From positions 77,352,877 to 77,416,876 of the forward strand of contig OY740768.1 of NCBI GenBank assembly GCA_963513935.1: DNA of 64,000 bases, in the 5' to 3' direction. Origin of the DNA: Aphrophora alni (lineage: Eukaryota; Arthropoda; Insecta; Hemiptera; Aphrophoridae). The position numbers were made by a program, and so were the translations under genes. Every line of letters begins with the position of its first letter. The stretch's first letter is position 1. Positions 1 to 11,669 of this stretch are shown here, piece by piece. The notes beneath the pieces are model-generated. The model saw only the letters and a program-made list of their open reading frames with translations. It did no database searches and was not told the origin of the DNA.

Positions 1-105
1 TTATTTTATATGTCTATATTAAATCTGGTCAATGTAAAGAAAACCAAGTATTTAAGTTTTGATTTTTCATATCCTACTATCTACCATGAAATTAGCTGTT
101 GGGAA

Positions 106-375
106 ATAATTGTAATTGTCATCCTATTGAAAAAATAAATTATTTTAAGTATTTAGGCATCACTCTGAATTCTGAAAACTAAAGTGAGATAAACATAAAT
201 CTTCTCAGGGAAATTAAACTTTCAGGTAGAAAATTTTATCATTTATGGATTATCTGTAGTATATCTTTGTTAAGAATGTTGTACTTTACCTTAGATTGCA
301 ATATTTAGATTTCAAATTTGTGTTGGTATTTCATTCAATATATGAAGTGAGTGATATAGGGCGACCGGTTATTTA
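106..375 (+). pseudogene. Non-LTR retrotransposon reverse transcriptase, C-terminal fragment
   Basis: One reading frame gives a conceptual translation with the pieces FKYLGITLNSEN, INLLREIKLSGRKFYHLW and SLLRMLYFTL. Motif order 'KYLGI(T)L-S...' followed by a basic helix and 'LR-LYF-L' is the segment just after the catalytic palm in CR1/Jockey/RTE-type LINE reverse transcriptases (known family pattern). At least four in-frame stops interrupt it, it has no start codon, and neither endonuclease nor catalytic palm is visible upstream, so it is dead and 5'-truncated, possibly continuing off the left edge. The clade assignment is uncertain. Confidence 0.6.
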
Positions 376-1048
376 AAGATAGGTGTGTTTAAAAAATATA
401 TATGAAAACTAATTTGTATGAAAATGGTATTTTAAAAGTAAATATAAAAGTTGCAGTTGTCAGTTGAAATATGTTAACTGCTAGGTCCAACCATTACTAA
501 GATTTTTTTATATATAATAAATGAAGATTTTTTTTTTTTTTTGTTAATAATAGTGAGTTTTAACAAGTAAGGTATGATTAGAGTTTTTTTTTTTGTTAAA
601 GAAGGGATTTTTTAAAATATAAAATGTATTTAAAGATGTTTGTGGTTAAAGAAAAGATTTGTGTTTTTTGTAAGAAATGTTTAAAATGTTTAAAATCAGA
701 AGTAATTTGTTAAATGAAGAAATGAGAAAAAATAAATGGTAAATATTAATGAATTGATAGTGATGAAGGAGGCTATAGTATCAGTTGAAGAAAGAGGTTT
801 TATAAGATTTTTTATAAAAAAGAAGTAATTTGTTGTAATAAGAAGTTGAAGTGGTGGATTGATGTTTTTAAATGAGGTTTCTGCGAATTTTTAAATGGTT
901 TATGATGATGTTACGGCAGAAACAAAGTGTTCTGCTAATTTTAATAATAATAATTTAACAATGTTTTTTAATAAAAATAAATTGGAAGTTTTAAATTGTC
1001 TATTAGTTTCCCTAAAATAAAATAAAATAAAATAAATAAATAATATTA

Positions 1049-1100
<52 letters not shown>

Positions 1101-1421
1101 TCACATATAAAAAATTTAAGTTTTAAAACTATAGAATAATATTACACGTTAATTTAGTTCTGTAATAATAGTTAGAATAGGATTAATACATGTAGTAAAT
1201 AAGAATAAATGAGAAGAGTGAACTTTGGATATTCCTCATGGAATGTAATTTACTAGAACTGAGAGATATAGTCTGGGGATTGCCGGCAAGTTGTTTATGA
1301 AACTGAGATAAGGAATTGTGAGTCAATAGTCTTGTGTAGCTGTATAAATAAAGTTGAGACTTACTGCGACTTGTCCAAGAAGGCTTGAGTCTCTGATAAA
1401 CAAGTGCTCAACTATAAACCA
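376..1421. other. AT-rich stretch without recognised gene
   Basis: No open frame or family motif is visible. It contains a T-rich 530-600 section and the (AT)n microsatellite at 1052-1094. Around 1340 a TATAAATAA string sits in a short higher-complexity segment; it could be a promoter or an old LTR piece but nothing else supports that. Confidence 0.5.
1052..1094. repeat. (AT)n microsatellite
   Basis: About 21 uninterrupted AT units at the end of an AAATAAATAA-rich stretch. Confidence 0.95.
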
Positions 1422-1900
1422 GGGATGTGCGAGCTAGCGATGTTGATACTCGGGTGAAATGGATAATCGAATTCATCGGTTTCAAATGATTTCAATATTC
1501 GGATTATTATTTCGAATTCGAATTCAGCCCAGAATGATTTTGCGCATCGGATTCGAACTCAGCTTTATCAATCAGCGAATTACTAACGAATATTAGGCTA
1601 TATCGTCTCCTTGTTCCTAGTTACGAATATTTTATTCCGAATCCGAGGATTTTAATAATCGGAACGTTCCGAAGATTTTGATACTCGGATTCACGGAGTA
1701 TTTTAATTCGAACTCACACTCACTAGTGCAAGCTCTCGAAATTTCGAGCCGAGCCCTCGGCTTGAGCTAGGGTTTCGAACAATGACCGCAAAATTATCGA
1801 GCTCTCAATTTTTCGTGCCCGGCTCGAATGTTCGAGTTCAGCTCAATTTTCCGAGCTCGACATAATTTTCTAAGTCTGGCTCAATTTTACAAACTCTGCA
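1422..1900. repeat. TCGA-rich palindromic patch, possible hAT-type non-autonomous element
   Basis: The stretch begins with CAGGGATGTGCGAGC, which resembles hAT termini (CAGNG...). It is much richer in TCGA, CGAATTCG and CGGATT words than its surroundings and includes the exact 14-bp palindrome CTCGAAATTTCGAG near 1738 and a GAGCCGAGCCCTCGGCT hairpin beside it. I could not find the matching right terminus or an 8-bp duplication, so the element class and right boundary are inferred. Confidence 0.4.
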
Positions 1901-2817
1901 CGGTTTTCTGTGTAGGTCTTGTTTTTACGAGCCTGGCTTGGCTTCCGAACAAGGCGCAAACTGATGAAATAATACTGCAATAAACACCATAAAATATGAA
2001 CAGTCAAAATTATATCGGAAATAAAATGAAATACACGAATATGATATTTATTTTTAGTTGCCTTTCTCTTGAGAGAAAAACAATTTTTTATTATTAACAC
2101 AAGCGAATAGCCCAGGTAAAGCAGCGATTGTGGGGGGGGAGGTGGGGAGAGTTAATAGTTATAGGCAGGAAATGAACATTACTGATTCTAAACAAGGAAT
2201 ACAAACACTAAGTAGAAAGCTTTACTTAAGAAAATAAGATTGAATTATTAAATTATACTCTTAGTATTTTTATATTTCATTACAAACAAATTATTCTGAA
2301 TCTGGGTGTGATGATTTAACTGTTTGGTAAATAAAAGAAAATCAGTCTGGTAAAAAAATAAAAATTTTAAACAAAACAAAACTCGTGCCTTACTGTGGAA
2401 AAAACTATTTGTGAAAATGTTAAACTACCGAGTGTGAATTGTGGTATGTTTTATATGAAATTTAAGTATATAACAAATAATTCAAAATATCCTGAAAATA
2501 CTGTGGTTAAGACACACACTACACTAAATGTGAATAGAGTGGTTTTGTTGTGAAAAGTGTCGATATATTATATATTGTAAGGAGTCGTATTAGGACATGC
2601 TAAGTTTTAACTTCCAGCAATATTGAGATGTCTATACAATGGGGTGGGACAAGTCTAAGGGCATTCTTTTCACCCTGTTTTTGTAGTCGGGACTCGTAAC
2701 ATCCCACAAACAACAAGACGCATGGTGATCTTCAATTAGTTTTAAAACTTTCTCCTTAGACCACATGTTTTCAAAAGAACTGTTAAAACTTTGAAAATTA
2801 ACTGTAAACAGCCGAAC
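1901..2817. other. No recognised feature
   Basis: AT-rich, with a G-rich run near 2131-2145. Two short phrases related to the neighbouring minisatellite (GATGTCTATACA near 2626, and ACATGTCTATAG near 3370) bracket the repeat block, suggesting that both may belong to one larger element, but no clear terminal repeat is visible. Confidence 0.4.
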
Positions 2818-3262
2818 CACTCCACTCGGTAGCGGGGTGGCGTCCACACTTGTCAAAATGTTGCGCAACATGTCTAACGTTGCATACGCGGTCTCCCATT
2901 CCACTCGGTAGCTGGAGACAGACTGGGTGACGTCCACACTTGTCAAAATGTTGCGCAACATGTCTAACGTTGCATACGGTCTCCCATTCCACTCGGTAGC
3001 TGGAGACAGACTGAGTGACGTCCACACTTGTCAAAATGTTGCGCAACATGTCTAACGTTGCATACGGTCTCCCATTCCACTCGGTAGCTGGAGACAGACT
3101 GAGTGACGTCCACACTTGTCAAAATGTTGCGCAACATGTCTAACGTTGCATACGGTCTCCCATTCCGATCGGTAGCTGGAGACAGACTGAGTGACGTCCA
3201 CACTTGTCAAAATGTTGCGCAACATGTCTAACGTTGCATACGGTCTCCCATTCCGATCGGGA
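2818..3262. repeat. 88-bp tandem minisatellite with palindromic core
   Basis: The string CGTCCACACT recurs at 2841, 2931, 3019, 3107 and 3195: spacings 90, 88, 88 and 88 bp, so five near-identical units. The first spacing is longer because of a 2-bp CG insertion. Every unit carries the perfect palindrome ATGTTGCGCAACAT. 88 is not a multiple of three, so each unit puts the next in a new frame; overlapping ORFs across the block are repeat artefacts, not genes. The units are less AT-rich than the surroundings. Downstream to about 3385 lies more palindromic sequence such as ACATGTCTACGTAGACA. Confidence 0.95.
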
Positions 3263-4282
3263 GACTTTAGACCTGCGATTTTTGGTCTCGCAACAGGCTC
3301 GTAGATGGGGATTGGTCTATAGACATGTCTACGTAGACAATATGAAACACCTCTCAGAGACCGAAAGCAACATGTCTATAGTGTATGCTAGCCTTTAGAG
3401 GGGGAGAGAAACACATGACTCACAACAGTTGCATCTGATCTTTGTATTGTAGAGTCAAATTAGTTTTGGTCTTTTGTTTGTTTATAATGCCTCAGCGTAT
3501 ATCAATTAATCGACTAGACCTATCATTACGAAGTCAAACTAAGTGTATTATTGTAAATGTCTTTAGAAAGATTGTAGAAGAAAATTTCAAAGAATAATAT
3601 TAAATACAGAGTTACCGACTTATGTGGAATAACATTAATTACGGTAAAAAAAGTAATAATAGAATTCAACAAATGTGGACAAAATGTGACTTTTTCAACA
3701 CCTGGAAAAACCCAAAAACGGTTAATTAAAAACGGAAGTATTGATAACTTTGAGAAAAGCTCATTACCAAATATAGTTCATAATTTCCATTTAAAATATA
3801 ACACTACCTTGTTCAAAATCACTATTGAGAGTTTTAAGAACCAAACAACTAGAACTTGAATCCAAACACGACTGAAACCTTGCGCAAAAATCTTAGAAAT
3901 ATGAGCTTCCGGTGGAGAAAAACTGAGAAAGTTTTCATTGACTAAAATGACATATGAATAAAAAGAATTAATTGTTTAAAAATAATGAAAGACTGTAGAT
4001 TTGAAGCGCGACCAATAATTTTTCCTGACGAAACCTATGCTCACAGTACAGTACTCACGTTAAAAGTCTTTCATGGTCTGACAACACGTGGTTATAAAAA
4101 TAAATAATGTTTCAAAAGGAAAGGTTAAGGAAGATATAAATTCTCCTTCTCACACTAGCTTATCTACTAATCTACTAGCAGCATGTTTACCTCCACTACA
4201 TGCTCCTCATTCCCCAACCTGCCGGTGTTTGTGTGTGACAGAAAGAGGAGAGCGCAGACAAGGTTTAAAACAGGATTTTTTT
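3263..4282. other. No recognised gene
   Basis: Ordinary AT-rich sequence apart from the palindromic tail of the minisatellite to about 3385. No protein-family motif was seen on either strand. Confidence 0.4.
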
Positions 4283-5450
4283 ATTATAGGCCCCTCACTT
4301 TGCGGCGCTGCTCTACTGACAAAAGTAATGCTAAAAATTAAATGAGCATATTATCATCGTGTTCCTTATTTAATTCTCTGTAAAACCATGTATTGTTTAT
4401 ATGTTTAAAACATTTTGTTAAATGCTTTTAAAAATAACAATGGAAGGTAAAAAACATGGTTTAGCAGCCGTTTTTCATAAACACGCGTCTTTGAATTTGC
4501 GCAGTGTAAAAAATAAGGTTACTAGAAATGTTTCCCGTTAGGAGTTTATTAACAGTATTATTTTTAACAACATACTCAAGTTTCGTAATAAAATAATCAC
4601 TACAACAATTGTTATTAACGTTTTTGTGAATTACTAGTATCTTAATTTTGGGTAAGAGTACAGGAAAAAGGTTTTTATGGAACTAACTTATTAATTATGT
4701 AGAACTCAAAAAAACTCAACTTATAGAAGTAACATTGTAATTATATATTTTTTTATTGTGTTTTCATCAGGCGTAAAAGTGATGTAATCGTTCTGCTATT
4801 TGTTCAGTGATACTCTGGGCTCAATACAAATAGAGCACACTCTCACTTATTATAGCAGCAATAATTGTTTTCTTCTACAAATTTGGTTTACACAAATTGC
4901 ATTTTGTAGTTTTAAATTTATTTCCATAAATAAAGTAGGTTTAATTTAAAGTCACGTTTTGTCAACGTTTTCTAATCATGTGTCAATATTTATAGTTTGT
5001 ATTTTAGTTTTTAATTCATTGTGCCCTCGTCCATCACTGCAATCATTGCACTATCTTTCACAAACAAACAAAAGTTTCTCAACGCCATTGCCTAACTTTG
5101 AACTTATCAAATTTTATCTAAACATAGCAGGCTTTATGTAAATAAGCTGTGAGGCCTCTGGCTATCTATGAGTTATTCAGTTATTAATTCGTGTCGGGCT
5201 AGAAGAATTTGTTTTTAGAATATTTTAGTGCTTATAAAGTTTGTGTGCGTGAGTGTTGGTAGTAGTGACAAAATTAATAACCTTTCATATTTTTCATTTC
5301 TTTTTATTTAATAAGAAAGTTAGACAATGCCAAAATCCCCATATATTCGAAAATCACAAAAACAATTTATATCAAGTGTGGTGTGGCGCAAATCACTCGA
5401 TGAAATACAGCTGGCAAGAACAAATTCTACCTGGTGAAGAACATCAAATT

Positions 5451-5489
<39 letters not shown>

Positions 5490-6124
5490 GGTTGTCCAAC
5501 AGATGAATGGATGGAGGGGAGGGATATATATATATATATATATTAAATATATAATTTGAATCTGTTGACGCTCGGAAATATAAACTGACTGTATATCTCT
5601 CGCTGTTAACTGTAGCCGGGTGATTTAAAACATGCTTTGTTTAAAATTGTACAATAAAATATTGGTAATCCAAATTACAATACAATGTCAACTCCTTTAT
5701 TGGAATTTATTTACATATTTTTAAAATGCCAGTGAAAGTTGCAATTAATTATCTATACTAATCCGTTATGGAGATATTAATAATTCACAAAAACGTTAAT
5801 ATTAATTGTTGTAGTGATTATTTTATTACGAAACTTGAGTATGTTGTTAATAACAATACTGTTAATAAACCCCTAACAGGAAACATTTTAGCACCCTTGT
5901 TTTTTATACTGCGCAAATTCAAAGACGCGTGTTTATGAAAAACGGCTGCAAAACCATGTTTTTTTACCTTCCATCGTTATTTTTGCATTTAACAAAATGT
6001 TTTAAAAATATAAACAATACATGGTTTTACAGGGAATTTAATAAGGAACACGATGATATGCTCATTTAATTTTTAGCATTACTTTTGTCAGTACAGCAGT
6101 GCCGCAAAGTGAGGGACCTATAAT
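4283..6124. mobile_element. Element with ~350-bp inverted terminal arms
   Basis: Sequence from 4283 (ATTATAGGCCCCTCACTTTG) to about 4636 is repeated in inverted orientation from 6124 back to about 5778. Shared landmarks in both arms are the CTCACTTTGC end, AACACGATGATA, AAAACATGGTTT, the CGCGTCTTTGAATTTGCGC block and CTTGAGTATGTTGTTA. The arms have diverged by substitutions and small indels, so the insertion is not recent. The 1.1-kb centre has no transposase-like frame; it contains a T34 run and a TA repeat. No clear target duplication was found, so the superfamily is unknown. A non-autonomous TIR or fold-back transposon is the most likely reading. Confidence 0.8.
5454..5487. repeat. T34 homopolymer
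   Basis: Thirty-four consecutive T, followed 30-odd bp later by a (TA)n run (5524-5542). It could be the poly(A) end of a minus-strand retroposed sequence, but no source sequence was recognised beside it. Confidence 0.9.
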
Positions 6125-6831
6125 ATAAAATCTTATGAGTAAGTGCGAATATAATATGATGGTGGGAAAAATAATTGCCCTGGAAATGTTTGCTGTATTT
6201 CCCATATTATACATCTTATTGCCACAATAACTTGCAATTTTCTCACATTTTAATTTCTCGCACATATTATTTAGTATTATAAAGTAAGGAAAAATAATAC
6301 ATTTATGAAATTATAAACTTTTAATGTTGAATACGAGGAAACCCCCCCCCCCCCACATACCAGTCTAAAATGGTGAATCTCTATTCATAGTTTTCCCCCA
6401 TTTATTGGTCGAGATTGGAAACCCATTTAAAACTCCCTGAACAATGGTTTTCCCAGATCAACCTTTCAAAAATATAAGTCCAGTAGAAAACTTTCCCGTT
6501 TTAATAGTTTTGTAAATGAAATCCCAATTAACGTATATACAATCACAAAGTTATAAATTTAAAGTAAACTAAACTTAGTTCAATTGTTTCCTATTGTAAT
6601 TCTTTACATTTATAAAATGCCTGGCTATTCAACCAAACATTCGCTGCTAATCTCGAATTCTCACGGACGTTTATTTATTTATCTTTCATTATAAAAAAGA
6701 AATTATAGTTAATTTAATTTTTTTAAACAACGATGTCGTGACAATTTTAGATTGACGAAATATTTTCTGATTTATCAATGGAAAAACACGATTATAGACA
6801 TATTTTTAAACCTTTGTAAATGCAACAATAA

Positions 6832-6882
<51 letters not shown>

Positions 6883-7754
6883 CTTTTGCTAACTCTTATA
6901 GGGTCTTGCACTGACTCCCTCCCCCCAAATTATTAAATTTCCAATTTTCAAGCAGTTTGCCATTAAAGTTTCAAAAATTTCTTTTCACAAAATGTTTAAG
7001 TTTTGACTCGTTATGATAGGGTCAGTTTCATTTTAGATAGTAAACAATTTTTTTTTTTTTTAACAATTTATGATGAATATAAATAAACAAAAAAATTATC
7101 CTGTTCATAGATGGCGTCTTGATAATATTTAATTAGATTCACAGTTTCACTTAAGTAATGAATCTTTGTAAAAATTTTCATTAAAAAAAAAAAAGAAAAG
7201 AAAAGTGTTTCAATTTTTATCATAGAGAAATATAAGAAAACAAATTGTAGATAATTTTAACTTTTAAAAATTTGATGCCTTCACTTTTTTTTATAACATG
7301 CATAGTAATTATTATAGAGTTAACAAGAAAATACAACTTTTACCTCCAATATTTTGGTCTTTGGAAAATTTCATCTTTATGACTGTTTTATTATTATTTT
7401 CAAACCACTCAAACATATTTTCTCCAATCTTGATAATGCGATTTGAGGAAAATTGAACTTTAGAAAAACAACCCTGTCATTACATAATTATTAGTAACAA
7501 AATAATAATTTAAAAATTGGAATCAGCAAACTTGGTAAAATGAGATGATACTCATTATTCTAATTTAAATAAATTCAAATTTGTAACGAAATCCATAACA
7601 CTATGAAATTACTGACAAATCGAAGAATAATGCATGTTAAACGAAGATGAAAACTGTTTGACCATTTATTATATCTGAAACCTTTTCTTCTTTAATCTAT
7701 TAATAGGGCTAAATAGATGCAACTGAATGCTGAAAACAGTCTACATGCATAATA
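6125..7754. other. AT-rich stretch without recognised gene
   Basis: Contains a C12 run near 6342 and an (AT)n microsatellite at 6835-6881. No coding or transposon motif was seen. Confidence 0.45.
6835..6881. repeat. (AT)n microsatellite
   Basis: About 23 uninterrupted AT units. Confidence 0.95.
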
Positions 7755-7762
7755 CCGTAAAC

Positions 7763-10538
7763 CGGCGGTTCTCAACCTGGGGTATGCGAACCCCTGGGGG
7801 TTCGCAGCGGGTCGCTAAGGGATTCGCAAAAAGAATATGTGTAATGCGGGGGGAAAAAACTTGTAACTTTACTAAACAAAAGCAACCGGGCAAAATTTTT
7901 GATCGAGTACAACTCATATAAAGTACTTTGGTAAATTTTGTAAAAGCATTTAGGCGGAGTTTTATTGGCTCACCTTACTTGTTAGCAGCCCAAGGACAAG
8001 TCCAATAATGTAACGAGGGGAGTACTGCGTGTTCGTCTGAGCGCCCACCCCAAGTAGACTAGTAAACACATCCAAGCTACTGCGACTGTCAGTGTCGGTG
8101 CCTGTGCGCCATCGCAGCAGCCGGACTAGTAGTCTGCTTTCTTCTCACACGTTCAGGTGTTTAATAGCGTATTATTTGATCAAACTGTGTGCAGTGTAGT
8201 TCAGTTTTCTTTTTATAATATTTTTAATGTTGATACAACGATATGGATAAGTGGCTAAAAACTGGTACAAATACCAAACTCCCTGGTGACCAATTCAAAG
8301 GACCATAAAAAAAGTGAAGATGTTTGTTTGCTGAGTACGTCAAAGGGTAATAAAAAAACCTCATTAAATGTTAGTGAACACACACAGCTAACAAATAAAA
8401 AAAAAGATGAAGGTACTGCCTCTTCGGTCACTAAAAAGAGAAAATATTTAGATGAGTATTTGAAGTAAGGATTTTATTTTATTGTAGATGAAGACTGCCC
8501 TAGGCTTAAATGTGTAGTATGTGGCGAGTTGTTAGCAAATAGTAGCATGAAGCATTCTCTGCTTACCCGTCATTTACAAACAAAGCATTCTAACTTTGAA
8601 AAGAAAGATCGCTGCTTTTTTGAATGGCTTAGTATCATGTTTTAGTACAACGTAAATGCCGTTGAAGCATCATACAAAATTAGTTAACACATTGCTAAAA
8701 CCGGCAAAAACCACACCATGGCAGAGAACTTAATTTAACCTTGTATTAAACTCGCTGTTAATTGCATGCTCGGTGATAAAAGTGCCAAAAAATTGACATT
8801 ATTCCAGTTTCTAACTCAACTATATCACATAGAATTAAAGAAATGTCAGATGACATTGAGGAAACAGTTGTAACCAGATTAAAGAATAGCAAGCACTTTG
8901 CTATTCAAGTTGATGAAAGTACAGATGTGCTGCTCTGCTTGTAAGTGTAAGTAACAGAGTAAAAGATTTTCTTCAACCTCACTTTTATAAATATAACTTT
9001 CTTAAACACTGTTCAGTTTCTCGATCAGTAGAGAATATAAAAAGAAGACTAAATTGTTGTTTGTTGCAGAGGATCCTGTAATCTTTTTATCCGTAATATT
9101 TTTTTACACTATAAAACACTACAGTTCTGAAATATTTTGTAAACACTGTTCAGTTTCTCAATAAATGGAGAGTGTATTGATGGATATTTAACGTTATTGA
9201 TGGATATTTTACTGAAAATAACATTAATTGGAAAACTTGTTTTGGCCTATTAACTGATGGAGCTAAATCTATGACAGGCTGTTTTATTAGTCTTCGAGCG
9301 TTTGTTAAAGAGGTAGCGCCCGATGTAAGGTGGACCCATTGTTGTATTCATAGGCAAAGTCTTGCCTGCAAAGATCTGCCCTGTGAATTGAAAAATGTTC
9401 TTGATAAGTAGTAAAAATCGTCAATTTAATTAAATCACAAGCCTTAAATTCAAGGCTTTTCAAATCACTTTGTGAAGAAATGGACAGCCGTGTTCCGTTT
9501 GTCATCCAGATTACATGACAGTGATTGACTGCAATTTTTGGCCTACTTATCAGACATTTTCCAACAAATAAACAAGCTACATCTGAGCCTCCAGGTGAGT
9601 GTTCAAAGTGTCAGAAAAAATATAATCAATGACGAAGAAGATTGACTTTTGGAGGTCTTGCATTGATAAGGGACAGACGGAAGTTTTTGAAACATTGAAC
9701 AATTTTCTGAAAGATAATGAACTGCAGCTTTCTAGTAATATTAAAAAGCAAATATCTGAACACTTGAAGGGATTAAAGTTATCATTTGTTATTACTTTCC
9801 AAAGCAAGATGAGGGTATTCGTTGGATCCAAAATCCTTTCTCTGAAGAAAATTTCCAGTCAGCAAAATTAGATATTGCAGAAAAAGAAAGTTTAATTGAT
9901 GTTTCTACTGGTGAAACATTGAAATCAGCTTTTAAGGAAAAACCACTCATAAAATTTTGGTTGGACCTTGGTTGTGAGTATGAAAGACTGTCTGATTTGG
10001 CAATGCAAGTTTTGTTGCCTTTCCCATCAACTCTATTAGTAGAAACAGCATTTTCTTCCTATGCTTTTATAAAAAACAAATACAGGAACAAGCTGGATGC
10101 TGCCCTGGATACGAGGTTCTACTTGTCTTCTTTTGAGCCAAACTTCAAAAAACTTTGAGCAGCAAAGCAAGGACAAGGCTCCCATTGAGTAAAAGCAAAT
10201 GATAAAAGTGTTCAACAAAAATGAACCTTTTAAAACAAAAGAACAAATCCAATGGACAAATTATATTTAAATTTGAAAATTTTACTTTTTTAAGTTGTAC
10301 AGTTGCTAAAATGTAATAGCGCTAAGCCTGAATATAATAACTTACTAATTATAATAAAATGTGTATGCTTTCTTAGCCTAGGTCCTAGGTTCCTACAAAT
10401 TCTATTTGTTTATTATTTATAAATAGAAAATTTTATGGTGATGGAAGGGGGTAGGGCGTAGGCGTAGGGGTATGGGGTACAATTAATTAAAATAGTTTTG
10501 TAAGGGGTTCGCAACTAGTAAAAGGTTGATAACCGCGG
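7763..10538 (+). mobile_element. hAT transposon, full length but inactive
   Basis: The left end CGGCGGTTCTCAACC and the reverse complement of the right end CCGCGGTTATCAACC match at 13 of 15 positions, the usual CAGCGGTTCTCAACC-type hAT terminus. The flanking 8-mers are CCGTAAAC (7755-7762) and CAGTAAAC (10539-10546), a 7/8 match with the 8-bp target duplication that defines hAT insertions. The 2,776-bp body contains a transposase remnant in the plus direction. Both ends carry the subterminal GGGGTTCGCA phrase. One terminal base differs from the family norm at each end, in keeping with age. It sits upstream of the visible CHMP7 exons, probably in a CHMP7 intron. Confidence 0.9.
8243..10158 (+). 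pseudogene. hAT transposase (ZBED/SCAND3-like) remnant
   Basis: The reading starts with MDKWLKTGTN at 8243, the typical opening of ZBED5/SCAND3-type hAT transposases, then breaks after 21 codons. A BED-type zinc finger follows in another frame near 8510-8605 (CVVCGELL... then H-x4-H in RHLQTKH). Central RNase-H-fold pieces include LTDGAKSMTG near 9255 and WTHCCIHRQSL near 9330. The C-terminal hAT dimerisation domain is the longest intact part (9919-10158), with FPSTLLVETAFSSYAFIKNK and the LDA-LDTRFYLSS tail, ending at a natural stop. Several stops and frameshifts and an internal duplication of a CACTGTTCAGTTTCTC phrase (near 9008 and 9142) show it cannot encode active enzyme. Confidence 0.9.
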
Positions 10539-10546
10539 CAGTAAAC

Positions 10547-11669
10547 AATAACAAATGAATACAAACTAAACTCTCTTTTAGGAAAATTCTTGGGGAAATG
10601 ACCAATACGTTTTGTTTAGGTCCTTAAGAGCTATAAGTTGGAAAAATTTGATCAAAATTATGAGAGCCAATTTTGAGAACATTGAAATTTCATATTTTGG
10701 TATTTTATCTTGTAGACCCATTTCCAAATTTTGACTTATAAAAAAAGAGATGAAAAAGTATTATATATCATATTTGATGGAAATCGGTCTATTGTTTGGG
10801 CACCTACTGCAGAGTAGATGAGGGACACAATCCCAAAATCCACAATTTTTAGACAAATGTACCTCAAAACTTGGCCAATGCCACCGATATTAAAAAATGT
10901 AGGAAATCTGGCATTTCTGAAATTACCTATAAATCACATACGGAGTAAAAGGATGGAATAAAAGGAAAGTTTTATTAGTCTTTATCACTGGAGTTATTGG
11001 ATACAGTAAAGTTCTTTAACTCAAACTACTGTATCCTTTTCTCTCTATTTCCTCTGAAATGTGTAATTCACAGAATAAAGAAATATTATTGATGAACAAT
11101 ATATCAACCAATTCATCCCTCACCAAACAAATGTTTGTTTAACAGTGTCTGCAAATGTTCCTATATTAATTACCCATATACTTAGAATTACATTAGGATT
11201 CATTTGCTTATTGTAACAAAATAGTCGACATAAGCTAATTTTAAAAGATTTACTGTATTTGATAAATATGTTCAAAATATTTATTTTGTTTATTTTTTAT
11301 AATTTATTTGTAAGAAATTTTATTATTTGGAAATAAGAAAGCTTCTTTTAAGAAGTGAGTAGAGTTACATAATACGTGTAACAATCATCATAAAATAACA
11401 TTTGCCAATTTTTTGTATGTTTCTTTTAATGTATATATATACATTTTTGTTTTTTAATTATAATTTTATTTTCACATAGACATTGTATTCAGTTGCTGAA
11501 TACCAGCCATTTGTTCATATTAAATTAATCCATATTCCATCATTTTCTAAGTTTTTAAAATTTTTGAAATTACACTCTTTACTCCAACTTAAATTTTGTG
11601 TAGATCTTTATTTTATAAATTCTGAGCTTAAACAAATAAGTAAATTTATCTGTGGATTTTATTTTGTAG
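10547..11669. other. Probable intron upstream of the first visible CHMP7 exon
   Basis: No coding exon was recognised. The segment near 10874-10915 (TATTAAAAAATGTAGGAAATC) resembles a stretch near 62130, so a dispersed repeat is likely. Confidence 0.4.

Noticed and set aside
1340..1360. TATAAATAA as a promoter
   Set aside because: In such AT-rich sequence the string is expected by chance, and no gene starts downstream.
2632..3398. Overlapping 64-131 codon frames on both strands
   Set aside because: They read the 88-bp minisatellite in successive frames; the repeated peptides are artefacts of the repeat.
9577..9831. 84-codon minus-strand frame
   Set aside because: It lies antisense to the hAT transposase remnant.
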